Source: an uncultured Acidobacteriia bacterium
GTDB lineage: Bacteria > Acidobacteriota > Terriglobia > Bryobacterales > Bryobacteraceae
Length of the DNA: 42,721 nucleotides
Assembly: GCA_903925015.1 (NCBI GenBank)
Contig: CAIYDY010000244.1
Span: forward strand, 1 to 42,721
Reading direction: 5' to 3'
The position numbers and the translations under genes are program-made. Below are positions 24,824-32,626 of this stretch, piece after piece. Numbering within the stretch: the first letter of the stretch is position 1; the number at the start of each line of letters is the position of its first letter. Below the pieces are notes generated by a model. It made no database searches and was not told the origin of the DNA. It saw only the letters and a program-made list of their open reading frames with translations.

Positions 24824-26419
24824 TCAGTCGCGGACGCGACGCTGGTGGGTGGACGGGATCCTCAAATCCTCGCGGTACTTCGCGACGGTTCGGCGGGTCA
24901 CGTCGATACCCTCCGATTGCAGACGGGCGGTGATCTGGTCGTCTGTCATGGGGTGCCGCCGGTCCTCTTCCTCGATCATTTTTTTGACCCTGCGTTTCAG
25001 CAGGAGAAGCGGGGTGTCGCCCCCTGAACGGCCTTGAACCGCCTCTGAAAAGAAGTATCGCAGTTCGTACACGCCGTGCGGGGTATGGGCGTATTTGCCC
25101 GCCACCGCGCGGCTCACAGTGGAGGGGTGGACGCCGATTTCCTCGGCCACATCCTTGATCATCATGGGGCGCAAACCGTCGAGTCCCATGTTCAGGAATT
25201 CGTCCTGGCGGCGCTTGATGATTTCACAGACACGCAGGATGGTCTGCTTGCGCTGCTCGATGTTCTTCATCAGCTGGATGGCCGAGGTGTAGCGTTCTCG
25301 GACGTATTCCCGGACCTCGCGGGCGGCGTCGACCTTGGCCTGGTCGTTCTTGTTGGCCGCCGGGTCGCGCTCCAGCATGCGCTTGTACTGGGAGTTGAGT
25401 CGGAGCTGGGGCAGGTCGTCGTCGTTCATCTGGATGATGAAGTCCTCGCCGTCGCGGATGTAGTAGACATCGGGCTCCACCGTGCGGTTGTTGCTGCCCG
25501 AGTACTTGACGCCGGGACGCGGGTTGAGCCTCCGGATCGCGGCCACCGCGATGTCGATGTGCTCCTGCGGGCGCCCCATCAGCTTGCCGAGTTCCTTGAA
25601 TTGCCGGGCCTCCAGCATCTTCATGTGGTCGGAAACGATCTGCCAGGCCACGCCGCCGCGCCAATTCCTGCTTTCGATCTGCAGCAACAGGCATTCGCGC
25701 AGGTCGCGCGCACCCACTCCCGCCGGCTCCAGCCCTTGGACTGCCTTAAGCGCAGTCTCCATGATTGCCACTGAGAACTGGCCCTGTTCCGCCATTTCCT
25801 GCATGGTTGCCAGCAGGTAGCCGTCCTCGTCCAAATTGCCGATGATAGTTTCCGCGGCATCCCGCTCCTCGTCGTCCAGCAGACTGACGCTCAATTGGGA
25901 ACGGAGGTGGTCCGGCAACGTCTGGGGTGCCGTTAGGAAGGTCTCGAAAGACGGCTTCTCCACTTGTTCCGAGGCCGGGCTCTTGTAGCCGGGATCAAGG
26001 TAGTCGTCAAAAAAACTGCCGAAGTCGATCTCGTCGAACGGATCGGCCGATGTGGTGTCGGAAGTTTCGGAGGTTTCCGGCCCATCGCCGGCAGCCTCAG
26101 TTTCCGCGAAGGCCCGCTCGCCTTCCAGAACCTGGGATGGCTCTGACTGGATTTCGATGTGGGCGGCTTCGAGCAGATCCTTGTCCGCGCGGTCTGACGA
26201 ACGTTCGGCCTCCAGTAGAGGCTGCAGCTCCTCGGGGGAGATTTCCTCCGTGCCGTCGAGGCTTTCCTCCAACACCGGATTGTTCACCATTTCCTGGGTG
26301 ATCATTTCCTTCAACTCAAGCCGGTTGAGTTGGAGGATGGTGACCATTTGGACCAGCCCCGGGGTCAGGATTTGTTTCTGCGCGACTTTCAGTTGCAGTC
26401 TAGGGGACAGCATGCTCAC
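24824..26419 (-). CDS. rpoN: RNA polymerase sigma-54 factor
   Basis: Region I is Gln/Leu-rich (LSPRLQLKVAQKQILTPGLVQMVTILQLNRLEL) and ends NNPVLEE. An acidic region II follows (residues 60-130, with FDEIDFGSFFDDYLD). The core-binding domain follows, then a helix-turn-helix (IGVHPSTVSRAVAGKY), and the RpoN box near the end reads RRTVAKYRE with IPSTHQRR. It directs transcription from -24/-12 promoters with the help of AAA+ activators, none of which is in this window. GTG 26419 and ATG 26413 are both possible starts. It heads the rpoN-hpf-rapZ cluster. Confidence 0.96.
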   Translation of the reverse strand: MSMLSPRLQLKVAQKQILTPGLVQMVTILQLNRLELKEMITQEMVNNPVLEESLDGTEEISPEELQPLLEAERSSDRADKDLLEAAHIEIQSEPSQVLEGERAFAETEAAGDGPETSETSDTTSADPFDEIDFGSFFDDYLDPGYKSPASEQVEKPSFETFLTAPQTLPDHLRSQLSVSLLDDEERDAAETIIGNLDEDGYLLATMQEMAEQGQFSVAIMETALKAVQGLEPAGVGARDLRECLLLQIESRNWRGGVAWQIVSDHMKMLEARQFKELGKLMGRPQEHIDIAVAAIRRLNPRPGVKYSGSNNRTVEPDVYYIRDGEDFIIQMNDDDLPQLRLNSQYKRMLERDPAANKNDQAKVDAAREVREYVRERYTSAIQLMKNIEQRKQTILRVCEIIKRRQDEFLNMGLDGLRPMMIKDVAEEIGVHPSTVSRAVAGKYAHTPHGVYELRYFFSEAVQGRSGGDTPLLLLKRRVKKMIEEEDRRHPMTDDQITARLQSEGIDVTRRTVAKYREDLRIPSTHQRRVRD

Positions 26420-26425
26420 GAAACT

Positions 26426-26431
26426 ATTATA
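26426..26431 (-). promoter_or_regulatory. consensus -10 box 6 nt before the rpoN start
   Basis: On the minus strand a perfect TATAAT is followed by AGTTTC and then GTG AGC ATG. Transcription starting at the usual 6-7 nt after the -10 would begin at or next to the GTG codon, so rpoN mRNA would be leaderless. No Shine-Dalgarno is visible and the -35 region is poor. Confidence 0.5.
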
Positions 26432-26494
26432 CGGCGGAATCGGGAAGACGGGTACGGTTTGGAAGTGAAATTGCAGGGCGGTTGCGCCGTGGCC

Positions 26495-27124
26495 TTATGT
26501 CTGGCGGGTAGGAAATACGCTGGAAACGGCTACGAGGGCGTTCGGGTGGGCGAGAGGGGCCACTTGTTCCCCTTCACTGTACGCGATGACGCTTGAGTAT
26601 GCGCCTTTGCTCGGGTCGCGGTGGACGATGATCCGGCGGGCTTGGATATCGAAGACCCAGTAGTCTGCGATTCCGGCGCGGGCATAGAGGCGGGCTTTGG
26701 GCCCGAGGTCGAAGGCGAGGGTGGAATCGGAGATTTCGACTAGGAGGCGGACGTCTGCGGCAGGCGGAAACGTCTTGGGATATTCATTCCCATCCTTACT
26801 CAGGACTGCGATGTCTGGTTCCGGCTCGCTCGAAGGATTGTCCTCCGGAGCCACGTCCACCGGTGACTCCAGATTCAAGTGGTATGGGCCGAAGACGCCG
26901 CGCAACCACTCGGCGACGAGCATCAGAACAATGGAGTGCGGGCGGTTCTTGGACATCTTGGCGATCAATTCCCCGTCAATGAGTTCAAACTTGTCCCGGT
27001 TCCATAGGCCGGTGGATTCCAAGCTCTGGCATTCGTCGCGCGTCCACCGCTTGCGCGGCGGGTATATTGCCGGGGCTCCGGCAGGGATTGGGTTTTCGAT
27101 GTCCGGTACAAGGGTGGCGGGCAT
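26495..27124 (-). CDS. Uma2 family protein (PD-(D/E)XK nuclease-like, DUF820)
   Basis: Full-length, 209 residues. The conserved features are present: WTRDECQSLESTGLW, FELIDGELIAKMS, the strand with aspartate EPEPDIAVLS, the glutamate in RLLVEISDS, and lysine/tyrosine in GPKARLYARAGIADYWVFD. The fold is that of restriction-type nucleases, but the cellular role of these abundant proteins is unknown. The gene lies 18 nt downstream of the XRE-PBP regulator on the same strand and may be the last gene of that operon. Compare the truncated paralogue at 20827-21168. Confidence 0.88.
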   Translation of the reverse strand: MPATLVPDIENPIPAGAPAIYPPRKRWTRDECQSLESTGLWNRDKFELIDGELIAKMSKNRPHSIVLMLVAEWLRGVFGPYHLNLESPVDVAPEDNPSSEPEPDIAVLSKDGNEYPKTFPPAADVRLLVEISDSTLAFDLGPKARLYARAGIADYWVFDIQARRIIVHRDPSKGAYSSVIAYSEGEQVAPLAHPNALVAVSSVFPTRQT

Positions 27125-27142
27125 GGTGGATCTGCTCCGATT

Positions 27143-28234
27143 CTAGCTCATTCTGGAACCGGCGGCCTTCGCGTCGTAGCCGCCCAAGCCTTCCAGTTCG
27201 CGGCGGAAACTGGATTTCCCCAGGGTGTCCAACAGGGCTTGGATGCCGGGTAGATCGAGGAATTCGCGCCGGATCGCCAAGTCGTAGCGCTCGACCACCA
27301 GTGGGATGAAGCCGAGCCCAAGGACGCGGGCGGCGGCTCGGGTGGCGATGCAGCAGTCGGCGGTTCCGATCTTGACCTGCCAGGCGGCGGGGAGGTGTCC
27401 GGGAGCGGTGCGCTCGTAGCCCTGCACCTGTGTCGTCGGGATACCCAATCTCGCCAAGCCGTCATCCAGCAGCCGACGGGTACCCGCGCCTGGTTCCCGG
27501 TTCATGATTGCAATGTCCGGACGGGCGAGGTCCTCAGTCCCCCGGATGCCCTTCGGGTTTCCCAGTGCGGTCAAGATGCCCTCCTCCCAGATTGCGAAGG
27601 CGATGACCGCCACCGTGTCCTTCTTGAAGTGCTGATCCACACCATTGCGCAGGTGCGTGCCGGCCACGTGGATCGCGCCTGCCTTCAGCAGCTCCAATGA
27701 CTCGGAGCTATTGCGATGGGCGAGGACGAGGCCGGTTCCCGCAGCCTGCACGTGTTTCGAAAGCACGGAAATGCCGGGGTCGCAGCCTGCCACCAAGATC
27801 CGGTTCCGTGCGTCCGCATTTGTGTTGAACAGGCGGACGAGGGTGTCGCCGCCGGGTGCCGAGGCTTCCACAACGCCATCGCTGGCCGGGAAGTACCAGG
27901 CCTGCGGGGCTGGAGGACAGGCCATGAGTTTCCCCCCCACGTCGCAGAGTTCCACCATTTGGCCGGGAACGGGGGAATCCGAGCCGTCCAGAAGCGTGGC
28001 GGATTCCGATTGCAGATCCACCTCCCCGCCGTCGTCGAGTTGGAAAAGCGCTTCGACGGTGCAGTCGAGCGCCCTTGCGAGCCGGATGGCCACGACCGTG
28101 TTGGGGACGTAGGTGCCGGCCTCGATAGCGTAAACCGTTTGGCGGCTGATGCCCACCATCTTGGCCAATGATATCGCCGAGAGACCGCGTTTCTGGCGCA
28201 GTTGTGAGAGCGTGTTGGAAATCTCGGTCGACAT
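27143..28234 (-). CDS. XRE-type regulator fused to a periplasmic-binding-protein-like sensor domain
   Basis: Residues 8-62 form an XRE helix-turn-helix (LRQKRGLSAISLAKMVGISRQTVYAIEAG). A linker (about 65-130) is followed by a PBP-like domain (about 140-350) of the COG1910 type related to molybdate/LysR effector domains: LVAGCDPGISVLSKHV, ELLKAGAIHVAGTHL, RPDIAIMNREPGAGTRRLLDD and GTADCCIATRAAA. It has no signal peptide, so the sensor acts in the cytoplasm as an effector pocket; the ligand is unknown. ATG 28234 directly follows the stop of the CRTAC1 gene (TAAATG), so it is translationally coupled to a gene for an exported protein. Confidence 0.87.
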   Translation of the reverse strand: MSTEISNTLSQLRQKRGLSAISLAKMVGISRQTVYAIEAGTYVPNTVVAIRLARALDCTVEALFQLDDGGEVDLQSESATLLDGSDSPVPGQMVELCDVGGKLMACPPAPQAWYFPASDGVVEASAPGGDTLVRLFNTNADARNRILVAGCDPGISVLSKHVQAAGTGLVLAHRNSSESLELLKAGAIHVAGTHLRNGVDQHFKKDTVAVIAFAIWEEGILTALGNPKGIRGTEDLARPDIAIMNREPGAGTRRLLDDGLARLGIPTTQVQGYERTAPGHLPAAWQVKIGTADCCIATRAAARVLGLGFIPLVVERYDLAIRREFLDLPGIQALLDTLGKSSFRRELEGLGGYDAKAAGSRMS

Positions 28235-29836
28235 TTACGGTCTGCGCTCCACGATGGTGAGGCGGCGGTCGACTGTGGCTGGAGTTTCGGTCTGGCGTGC
28301 GCCGCCAGGCCATTCGATTTCCAGTTTGTCGATTTTGGTGGCGCTGCCGAGGCCGAAATGGAGCCGCAGATCATTCTGGGACAGGTAGCTGCCGCCGCTG
28401 CGGACCTCCGCATACTGGGAAATTCCGCCAGCGGTTAGCCGTACCTTGGCACCGATCGCCGAACGATTTGCCCGCGTGCCCTCCAGCCTCAGCGAAATCC
28501 AGTGGTTCTTTCCGGGCGTCGTTTTCAGTAGCGATGGCGGCTCATTTTGGTTGCCGACCAGCACCTCCACGCTTCCATCGTTGTCGAAATCGGCGAAAGC
28601 GGCTCCGCGCGAGGAATGTCCGGTGGTGATTCCGGGCCCGGAGGTTTCCGAAATATCCACAAAGTGGCCCCTGTCGTTGCGGTAAAGGATCGGCCTTTGG
28701 TGGTACTTGATGTCGATGTTCAGCCGGTCCACCTCGGGGAACGCGTGTCCGTTCACTAGGAGTAGATCGGGCCAACCGTCGTTGTCGAAATCGAAGAAGC
28801 CGCAGCCCCAGCCGACGAAGCGGGTGTTTTGGCCGAGGCCGGATTCCACGCTGGCGTCCTCGAACTCGCCTTTGCCCCGGTTGCGGTAGAGGGTTTCGAG
28901 TTCATCGGAGAAGTTGGTGCGGAAAATCGATAGTTCGCCCGTGTGGAGGTAGTCCGCCGCTGCCGCCCCCATGCCGGACATCGCGCGCCCGTTTTCATCG
29001 AGCGCGGCTCCGCGTAGCAGTGCCTCGTCCTCGAATTTTCCGTTGCCCTGGTTGATGTAGAGGATGGACGGGGTCTGGTCGCAAGCGACGAAGATGTCTG
29101 TTAGGCCGTCACCGTTGAAATCGCCGGTGAGAACGCCAAGCGCGTAATTGCCGGACGGGGCCTCGATTCCCGATTCCTTCGACACATCCCGGAACTTGCC
29201 GTTTTCGGCGTGGTAGAGCAGGTTGCGATCGAAGGGCAGGCCGCGCGGGCCGCAGTTGACGGCGATGCCCCGATAGAAGCAGTAGGGATTGGCACCGGGC
29301 GGAGGCGTGGTGGCGAAGTCGAATTTGAGGTAGTTGGCGACGAAGAGGTCGAGGTGGCCGTCGTTGTCGTAGTCGAGAAAGGCGCAGCCGGTGTTGTAGC
29401 GGGTGCGGTCCTGGGTGAGGCCCATTTTGGCGGTCACGTCCTCGAAACGCTTGCCGCCGACGTTGCGGAGCAGCGAGTTCTGGCCCCAATAAGTGACGAA
29501 GAGGTCGGTGAAGCCGTCGTTGTCGAAGTCGCCTGCGCAAACTCCTTGGCCCCAGCCCTTGCGGTCGAGGCCGAGTTGGTCGGTGGCGTCGCGGAATTTG
29601 CCCTGGCCTTCGTTGTGGTACATGCGCGAGGTGGATTCGGGGCCGGAAACCACGAAGGCATCGGGGAGTCCGTCGTTATCGTAATCGATCCAAGCGACTC
29701 CGCTGCCGGTGGTTTCAATGATGTATTTCTTGGTGACGGTGCCGCCGTTCGGGATGGTGCGGGTGAGTCCGGCTGCGGGGGCTATGTCCCTGAAGACCGG
29801 GTTTTGCGCCAGCAGCAGGACCAGCAGGGGAATCAC
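28235..29836 (-). CDS. exported CRTAC1-type FG-GAP/VCBS repeat protein with ASPIC/UnbV domain
   Basis: After a short hydrophobic leader (IPLLVLLLAQNPVF) the protein is a beta-propeller of FG-GAP/VCBS repeats. At least six calcium-type loops are visible: DYDNDGLPD, DFDNDGFTD, DYDNDGHLD, DFNGDGLTD, DFDNDGWPD and DFDNDGSVE. The last 70 residues are the ASPIC/UnbV domain (SLRLEGTRANRSAIGAKVRLTAGG, SYLSQNDLRLHFGLG, EWPGG). These extracellular or periplasmic proteins are common in Acidobacteria and Planctomycetes; adhesion or ligand binding is assumed, not shown. GTG 29836 overlaps the TPR stop (GTGA), and its stop touches the XRE-PBP start. Confidence 0.9.
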   Translation of the reverse strand: MIPLLVLLLAQNPVFRDIAPAAGLTRTIPNGGTVTKKYIIETTGSGVAWIDYDNDGLPDAFVVSGPESTSRMYHNEGQGKFRDATDQLGLDRKGWGQGVCAGDFDNDGFTDLFVTYWGQNSLLRNVGGKRFEDVTAKMGLTQDRTRYNTGCAFLDYDNDGHLDLFVANYLKFDFATTPPPGANPYCFYRGIAVNCGPRGLPFDRNLLYHAENGKFRDVSKESGIEAPSGNYALGVLTGDFNGDGLTDIFVACDQTPSILYINQGNGKFEDEALLRGAALDENGRAMSGMGAAAADYLHTGELSIFRTNFSDELETLYRNRGKGEFEDASVESGLGQNTRFVGWGCGFFDFDNDGWPDLLLVNGHAFPEVDRLNIDIKYHQRPILYRNDRGHFVDISETSGPGITTGHSSRGAAFADFDNDGSVEVLVGNQNEPPSLLKTTPGKNHWISLRLEGTRANRSAIGAKVRLTAGGISQYAEVRSGGSYLSQNDLRLHFGLGSATKIDKLEIEWPGGARQTETPATVDRRLTIVERRP

Positions 29837-30732
29837 TTGTTACCCAACCGCTTTAGGAAGTCTGTGAATTCGCCGTCGGGCGGCTTCTGGATTTTGTCGA
29901 GTTCCGCCTTTTCCCGCTGCGCGTCGGCTGCTCGGCCCGCATTCCGGTAGGCCAGCATCAGGTTGTAGTGGGCGATTTCGCTCCGGGGCTGGACTTGGAC
30001 TGCCCGCTCCAGCAAGCTGATGGCGTCGGAATAGCGCTTGGCATCGGACCTCAGCTTGGCCACGGCAATCAGCGCTTCCGGGAAGTCGGCGCGGAGCTGG
30101 GCGGCCTTTTCGTGGTGTGCGGCGGCGTCGGCCTTCTTGCCCTGGGCTAGCAGAATTTGAGCCACTTGGTATTCGGCGACGGCATCCGACGGGTTCAAAT
30201 CCAGTTCGGCAACGAATTCCTTGCGGGCGGCTTCGAGCGCGGCGGGCTCGTGCGATTGCTGCAGCAGTACGCGCGCGAGGCGGTAGTGGAGGTTGATGGC
30301 CTTCGGGTTCTTGGCGATGGCCTTGCGGTATTCCACGATGGCCTCGTCGAGTTTTCCCTGCGTTTCAAAGACTTCGGCGGAGAGCTGGTCCACACGGTAG
30401 GACGCCGGAGCCTTCTGGTACATCCGGTAAATGGCGTCGTTCCACGCCTTTTGGTGGTAGTTGGCGGCGACGTAGAGGACGTCGGGGTCTGCGGGGAATT
30501 CCTTTTCCATCTGCGCGACCACTGGACCGGCGGTGTCGAAATGCTTCGCTCCGATTCGGCATTGGGCCAACGCCAGTCCTGCGAGGCGTGCTGATTGCCG
30601 GTCGCGGTTGGAGAGCTGCAGCTGCAGGGGTGCATCGACGGCGTCACATTCCCCGGCTGCGGCGCGGCTTATCAGGGTGCCGGCATCCGTTTGGGCCAGG
30701 ATGGCGATCAGGAATAGGCTAGTGGCCGGCAT
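29833..30732 (-). CDS. exported TPR-repeat protein
   Basis: Signal peptide (MPATSLFLIAILAQ) followed by tandem tetratricopeptide helices across most of 299 residues: LAGLALAQCRIGAKHFDTA, AEVFETQGKLDEAIVEYRKAIAKNPKAINLHYRLARVLL, YQVAQILLAQGKKADAAAHHEKA, ISLLERAVQVQPRSEIAHYNLMLAYRNAG. TPRs are protein-binding scaffolds; overlap with the CRTAC1 gene by 4 nt (GTGA) makes that product the likely partner. ATG 30732 lies within the last codons of the small upstream gene. A second TPR/CRTAC1 pair with the same order occurs at 32627-36708. Confidence 0.87.
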   Translation of the reverse strand: MPATSLFLIAILAQTDAGTLISRAAAGECDAVDAPLQLQLSNRDRQSARLAGLALAQCRIGAKHFDTAGPVVAQMEKEFPADPDVLYVAANYHQKAWNDAIYRMYQKAPASYRVDQLSAEVFETQGKLDEAIVEYRKAIAKNPKAINLHYRLARVLLQQSHEPAALEAARKEFVAELDLNPSDAVAEYQVAQILLAQGKKADAAAHHEKAAQLRADFPEALIAVAKLRSDAKRYSDAISLLERAVQVQPRSEIAHYNLMLAYRNAGRAADAQREKAELDKIQKPPDGEFTDFLKRLGNK

Positions 30733-30976
30733 CGTCTGTCATGAGTCCCAAGTTGCCGAAACGACCTCGGTCGCTCGCGTCGAAATAGCGGAAGCTGAGG
30801 AGCGGTGGCGCGCCGGGGGCGAGTTCGGTGGGCGGATTGAGGCGGTCGGAAGGACTGACGCCGAGTTCCACGGCGCGGCCGGTCAGGGCGATTTCGTCCA
30901 AAGGCGTGGCGAGGAGCAACCCTGCCGCCAGCAGCATTGTGGACCCGATTACCAATCTTCGAAAGCCATGGGGCAT
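30719..30976 (-). CDS. small exported or membrane-anchored hypothetical protein
   Basis: An 85-residue frame from ATG 30976: basic start, a hydrophobic segment (RRLVIGSTMLLAAGLLLATP) and a polar tail (LTGRAVELGVSPSDRLNPPTELAPG...). No family recognised. It is believed real because its end overlaps the TPR gene by 14 nt, as in a coupled operon, and its hydrophobic leader is well formed. The same frame continues open to 31810, but that part runs antisense to the VWFA-like gene and is not counted. It would be the first gene of the TPR-CRTAC1-XRE operon. A chance frame is possible. Confidence 0.5.
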   Translation of the reverse strand: MPHGFRRLVIGSTMLLAAGLLLATPLDEIALTGRAVELGVSPSDRLNPPTELAPGAPPLLSFRYFDASDRGRFGNLGLMTDDAGH

Positions 30977-31003
30977 TGGGTCCAGTCTATCGCAGGAAAC
31001 GAA

Positions 31004-31032
31004 TTGCCGCGGTGCCCCACGCCCGATACAAT
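31004..31032 (+). promoter_or_regulatory. sigma-70 type promoter of the VWFA-like gene
   Basis: TTGCCG (31004-31009, 4 of 6 matches) and TACAAT (31027-31032, 5 of 6) are separated by exactly 17 bp. ATG 31041 lies 8 nt after the -10 box, so the predicted transcript starts within one or two bases of the start codon and would be leaderless. Confidence 0.6.
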
Positions 31033-31040
31033 TGCCTACA

Positions 31041-32480
31041 ATGCGCCCCTCCCTCCGACTTCCCGCCGCGTTGGTTCTGCCTGTTCTGGTCGCAGCCCAG
31101 GGCGTGCCCCCGGGTGTCCCTAAGGGTCTCCCCCGGGTGGTAAGCCTGACTGTTGCGGCAACCGACTCGAAAGGCGCTCCGGCATCGGGCCTAACCGAGG
31201 CCGATTTCCAGATCACCGACGCTGGAAAGCCGCGCAGCCTATCCTTCGTCCGACCGGTCCCGGAACCACTCGCCCTTGCGGTTGCGCCGGGCCAATCTAC
31301 CAACCGCACCACCAACTCAACCCGACCCGTCACCGTCCTGCTGCTCGACCAGCTCAACGCAGCGGTCAGCGAGCGTACGGCGAACGCGAACCACGCGCTG
31401 CGCGAACTTTCGAAGGTGCCCGGGAACGGGCAGGTTTTCGCGTTCATTCTCTCGTCGGAAGGGCGTCTCGTGCCCATCCGTGGCCTTCCCGGCACGGTGC
31501 CGGGCAAGTCTGAAACTGATGGCGACGACGCTTGGACGGCCCAGGGTGCAGCCATGCTCGAAAAGGGCATGCGTGATTCCGCCAGGATTCGCACGGCCTC
31601 GCTCGATATGAGTATGCGGATCCAGTGGACTCTCAACGCGCTGGAGAGTCTTGCCAACCAAATGGCAGTCTTTCCCGGGCGCAAGGGGTTGGTGTGGTTT
31701 TCCGCTGGCATGCCTCTCTCGATCGCCCCGCAGGTCACTTCGACGGGTGCCACTCTCGATTTCACGCCCCAGTTGCGGCATCTCGTGAACACCTTCGACC
31801 GGGCCGCCACTTCTGTCTACCCGGTGCGGCTTGGGGCGACCGGCGAGGAGGACGCGCTGGAAGTCGTGGCCCAACTGACGGGTGGTGTACCTCCTGGCGA
31901 CCGCGATATCGCGCCGACCTTACGCCAAGCGATTTCGGATGCCCGCGGCAGCTACCAATTGGCTTTCCTGCCGCCCGACGACAACTGGGATGGTGGATTC
32001 CACAAGCTGCGCGTGGCGAGCGCACGCAAGGGGGTTCGTGTCCGGACGAAGGCGGGCTATTACGCCTTTCCGGACGCAGGAGAGGCTGAGGTTGCAGAAT
32101 CGATGCGGGTGATGCTGGCGAACCCTTCGGACCACCCGGGCATCCGTCTGCGGGGGGAAATTGTCGCGGGTCCCAAGCCGCGCCTTTCGGTGCGGATCGG
32201 CACTGCCGATATTGCGCTTGCGAGGCAGGGTGCCCGACAAGCGGCGCAACTGCGGCTGGTGTTGTCCATTACGATGTCCGACGGCCGGGTAGTGCTTTCG
32301 CCCGTGCTGCGGATCGAGCCCGAGTGGGGGGAGGAACAGGCGGCTGCCGTGCTGAAGGACGGAATCCCGTTCGACCAGGAGATTGCCACGGTGGGGATAG
32401 ATAAAATCCGCGTGGCGGTTTATGACAGGGGTTCGGGAGTTGGGGGATCGTTGACCGTTCCGCTACCAAGTCAGCCGTAG
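31041..32480 (+). CDS. secreted VWFA-like protein of acidobacterial type
   Basis: A signal peptide (LRLPAALVLPVLVAAQG) precedes an N-terminal domain VVSLTVAATDSKGAPASGLTEADFQITDAGKPR, the usual opening of acidobacterial 'VWFA-related' proteins. A von Willebrand A-like domain follows: VTVLLLDQLN (strand 1), GRKGLVWFSAGMPL, and GSYQLAFLPPDDNWDGGFHKLRVAS at the domain end. The metal-ion (MIDAS) motif DxSxS is not conserved: the aspartate is D103 but serines are replaced by Q-L-N. Function is unknown; extracellular binding is assumed. ATG 31041 is selected by the signal peptide and the promoter just upstream; the open frame extends to 30828. Confidence 0.85.
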   Translation: MRPSLRLPAALVLPVLVAAQGVPPGVPKGLPRVVSLTVAATDSKGAPASGLTEADFQITDAGKPRSLSFVRPVPEPLALAVAPGQSTNRTTNSTRPVTVLLLDQLNAAVSERTANANHALRELSKVPGNGQVFAFILSSEGRLVPIRGLPGTVPGKSETDGDDAWTAQGAAMLEKGMRDSARIRTASLDMSMRIQWTLNALESLANQMAVFPGRKGLVWFSAGMPLSIAPQVTSTGATLDFTPQLRHLVNTFDRAATSVYPVRLGATGEEDALEVVAQLTGGVPPGDRDIAPTLRQAISDARGSYQLAFLPPDDNWDGGFHKLRVASARKGVRVRTKAGYYAFPDAGEAEVAESMRVMLANPSDHPGIRLRGEIVAGPKPRLSVRIGTADIALARQGARQAAQLRLVLSITMSDGRVVLSPVLRIEPEWGEEQAAAVLKDGIPFDQEIATVGIDKIRVAVYDRGSGVGGSLTVPLPSQP

Positions 32481-32626
32481 ATTTCGGGACCATCCCCTCA
32501 TTGCCCGGTGCATCGGAAACCGGGAGTGCCCCCTATAGCCCGATTTGCCGTTGATCTGCGAGGTCACTTATGACTTGCGGCTGGTCCGGCTTGGGTCGCA
32601 CAGCGAATTGGTCGGGTACCCCCACG
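32481..32626. other. convergent intergenic region with a weak hairpin
   Basis: Between two convergent stop codons. The only structure seen is a 6-bp inverted repeat CCCGGT/ACCGGG (32504-32509 and 32519-32524) with a 9-nt loop and no T-run. It may be a weak terminator. No gene is supported here. Confidence 0.3.

Noticed and set aside
30977-31810. N-terminal extension of the small exported protein frame
   Set aside because: This part is antisense to the VWFA-like gene and lacks any protein-like pattern; only the part from ATG 30976 has a leader and operon overlap.
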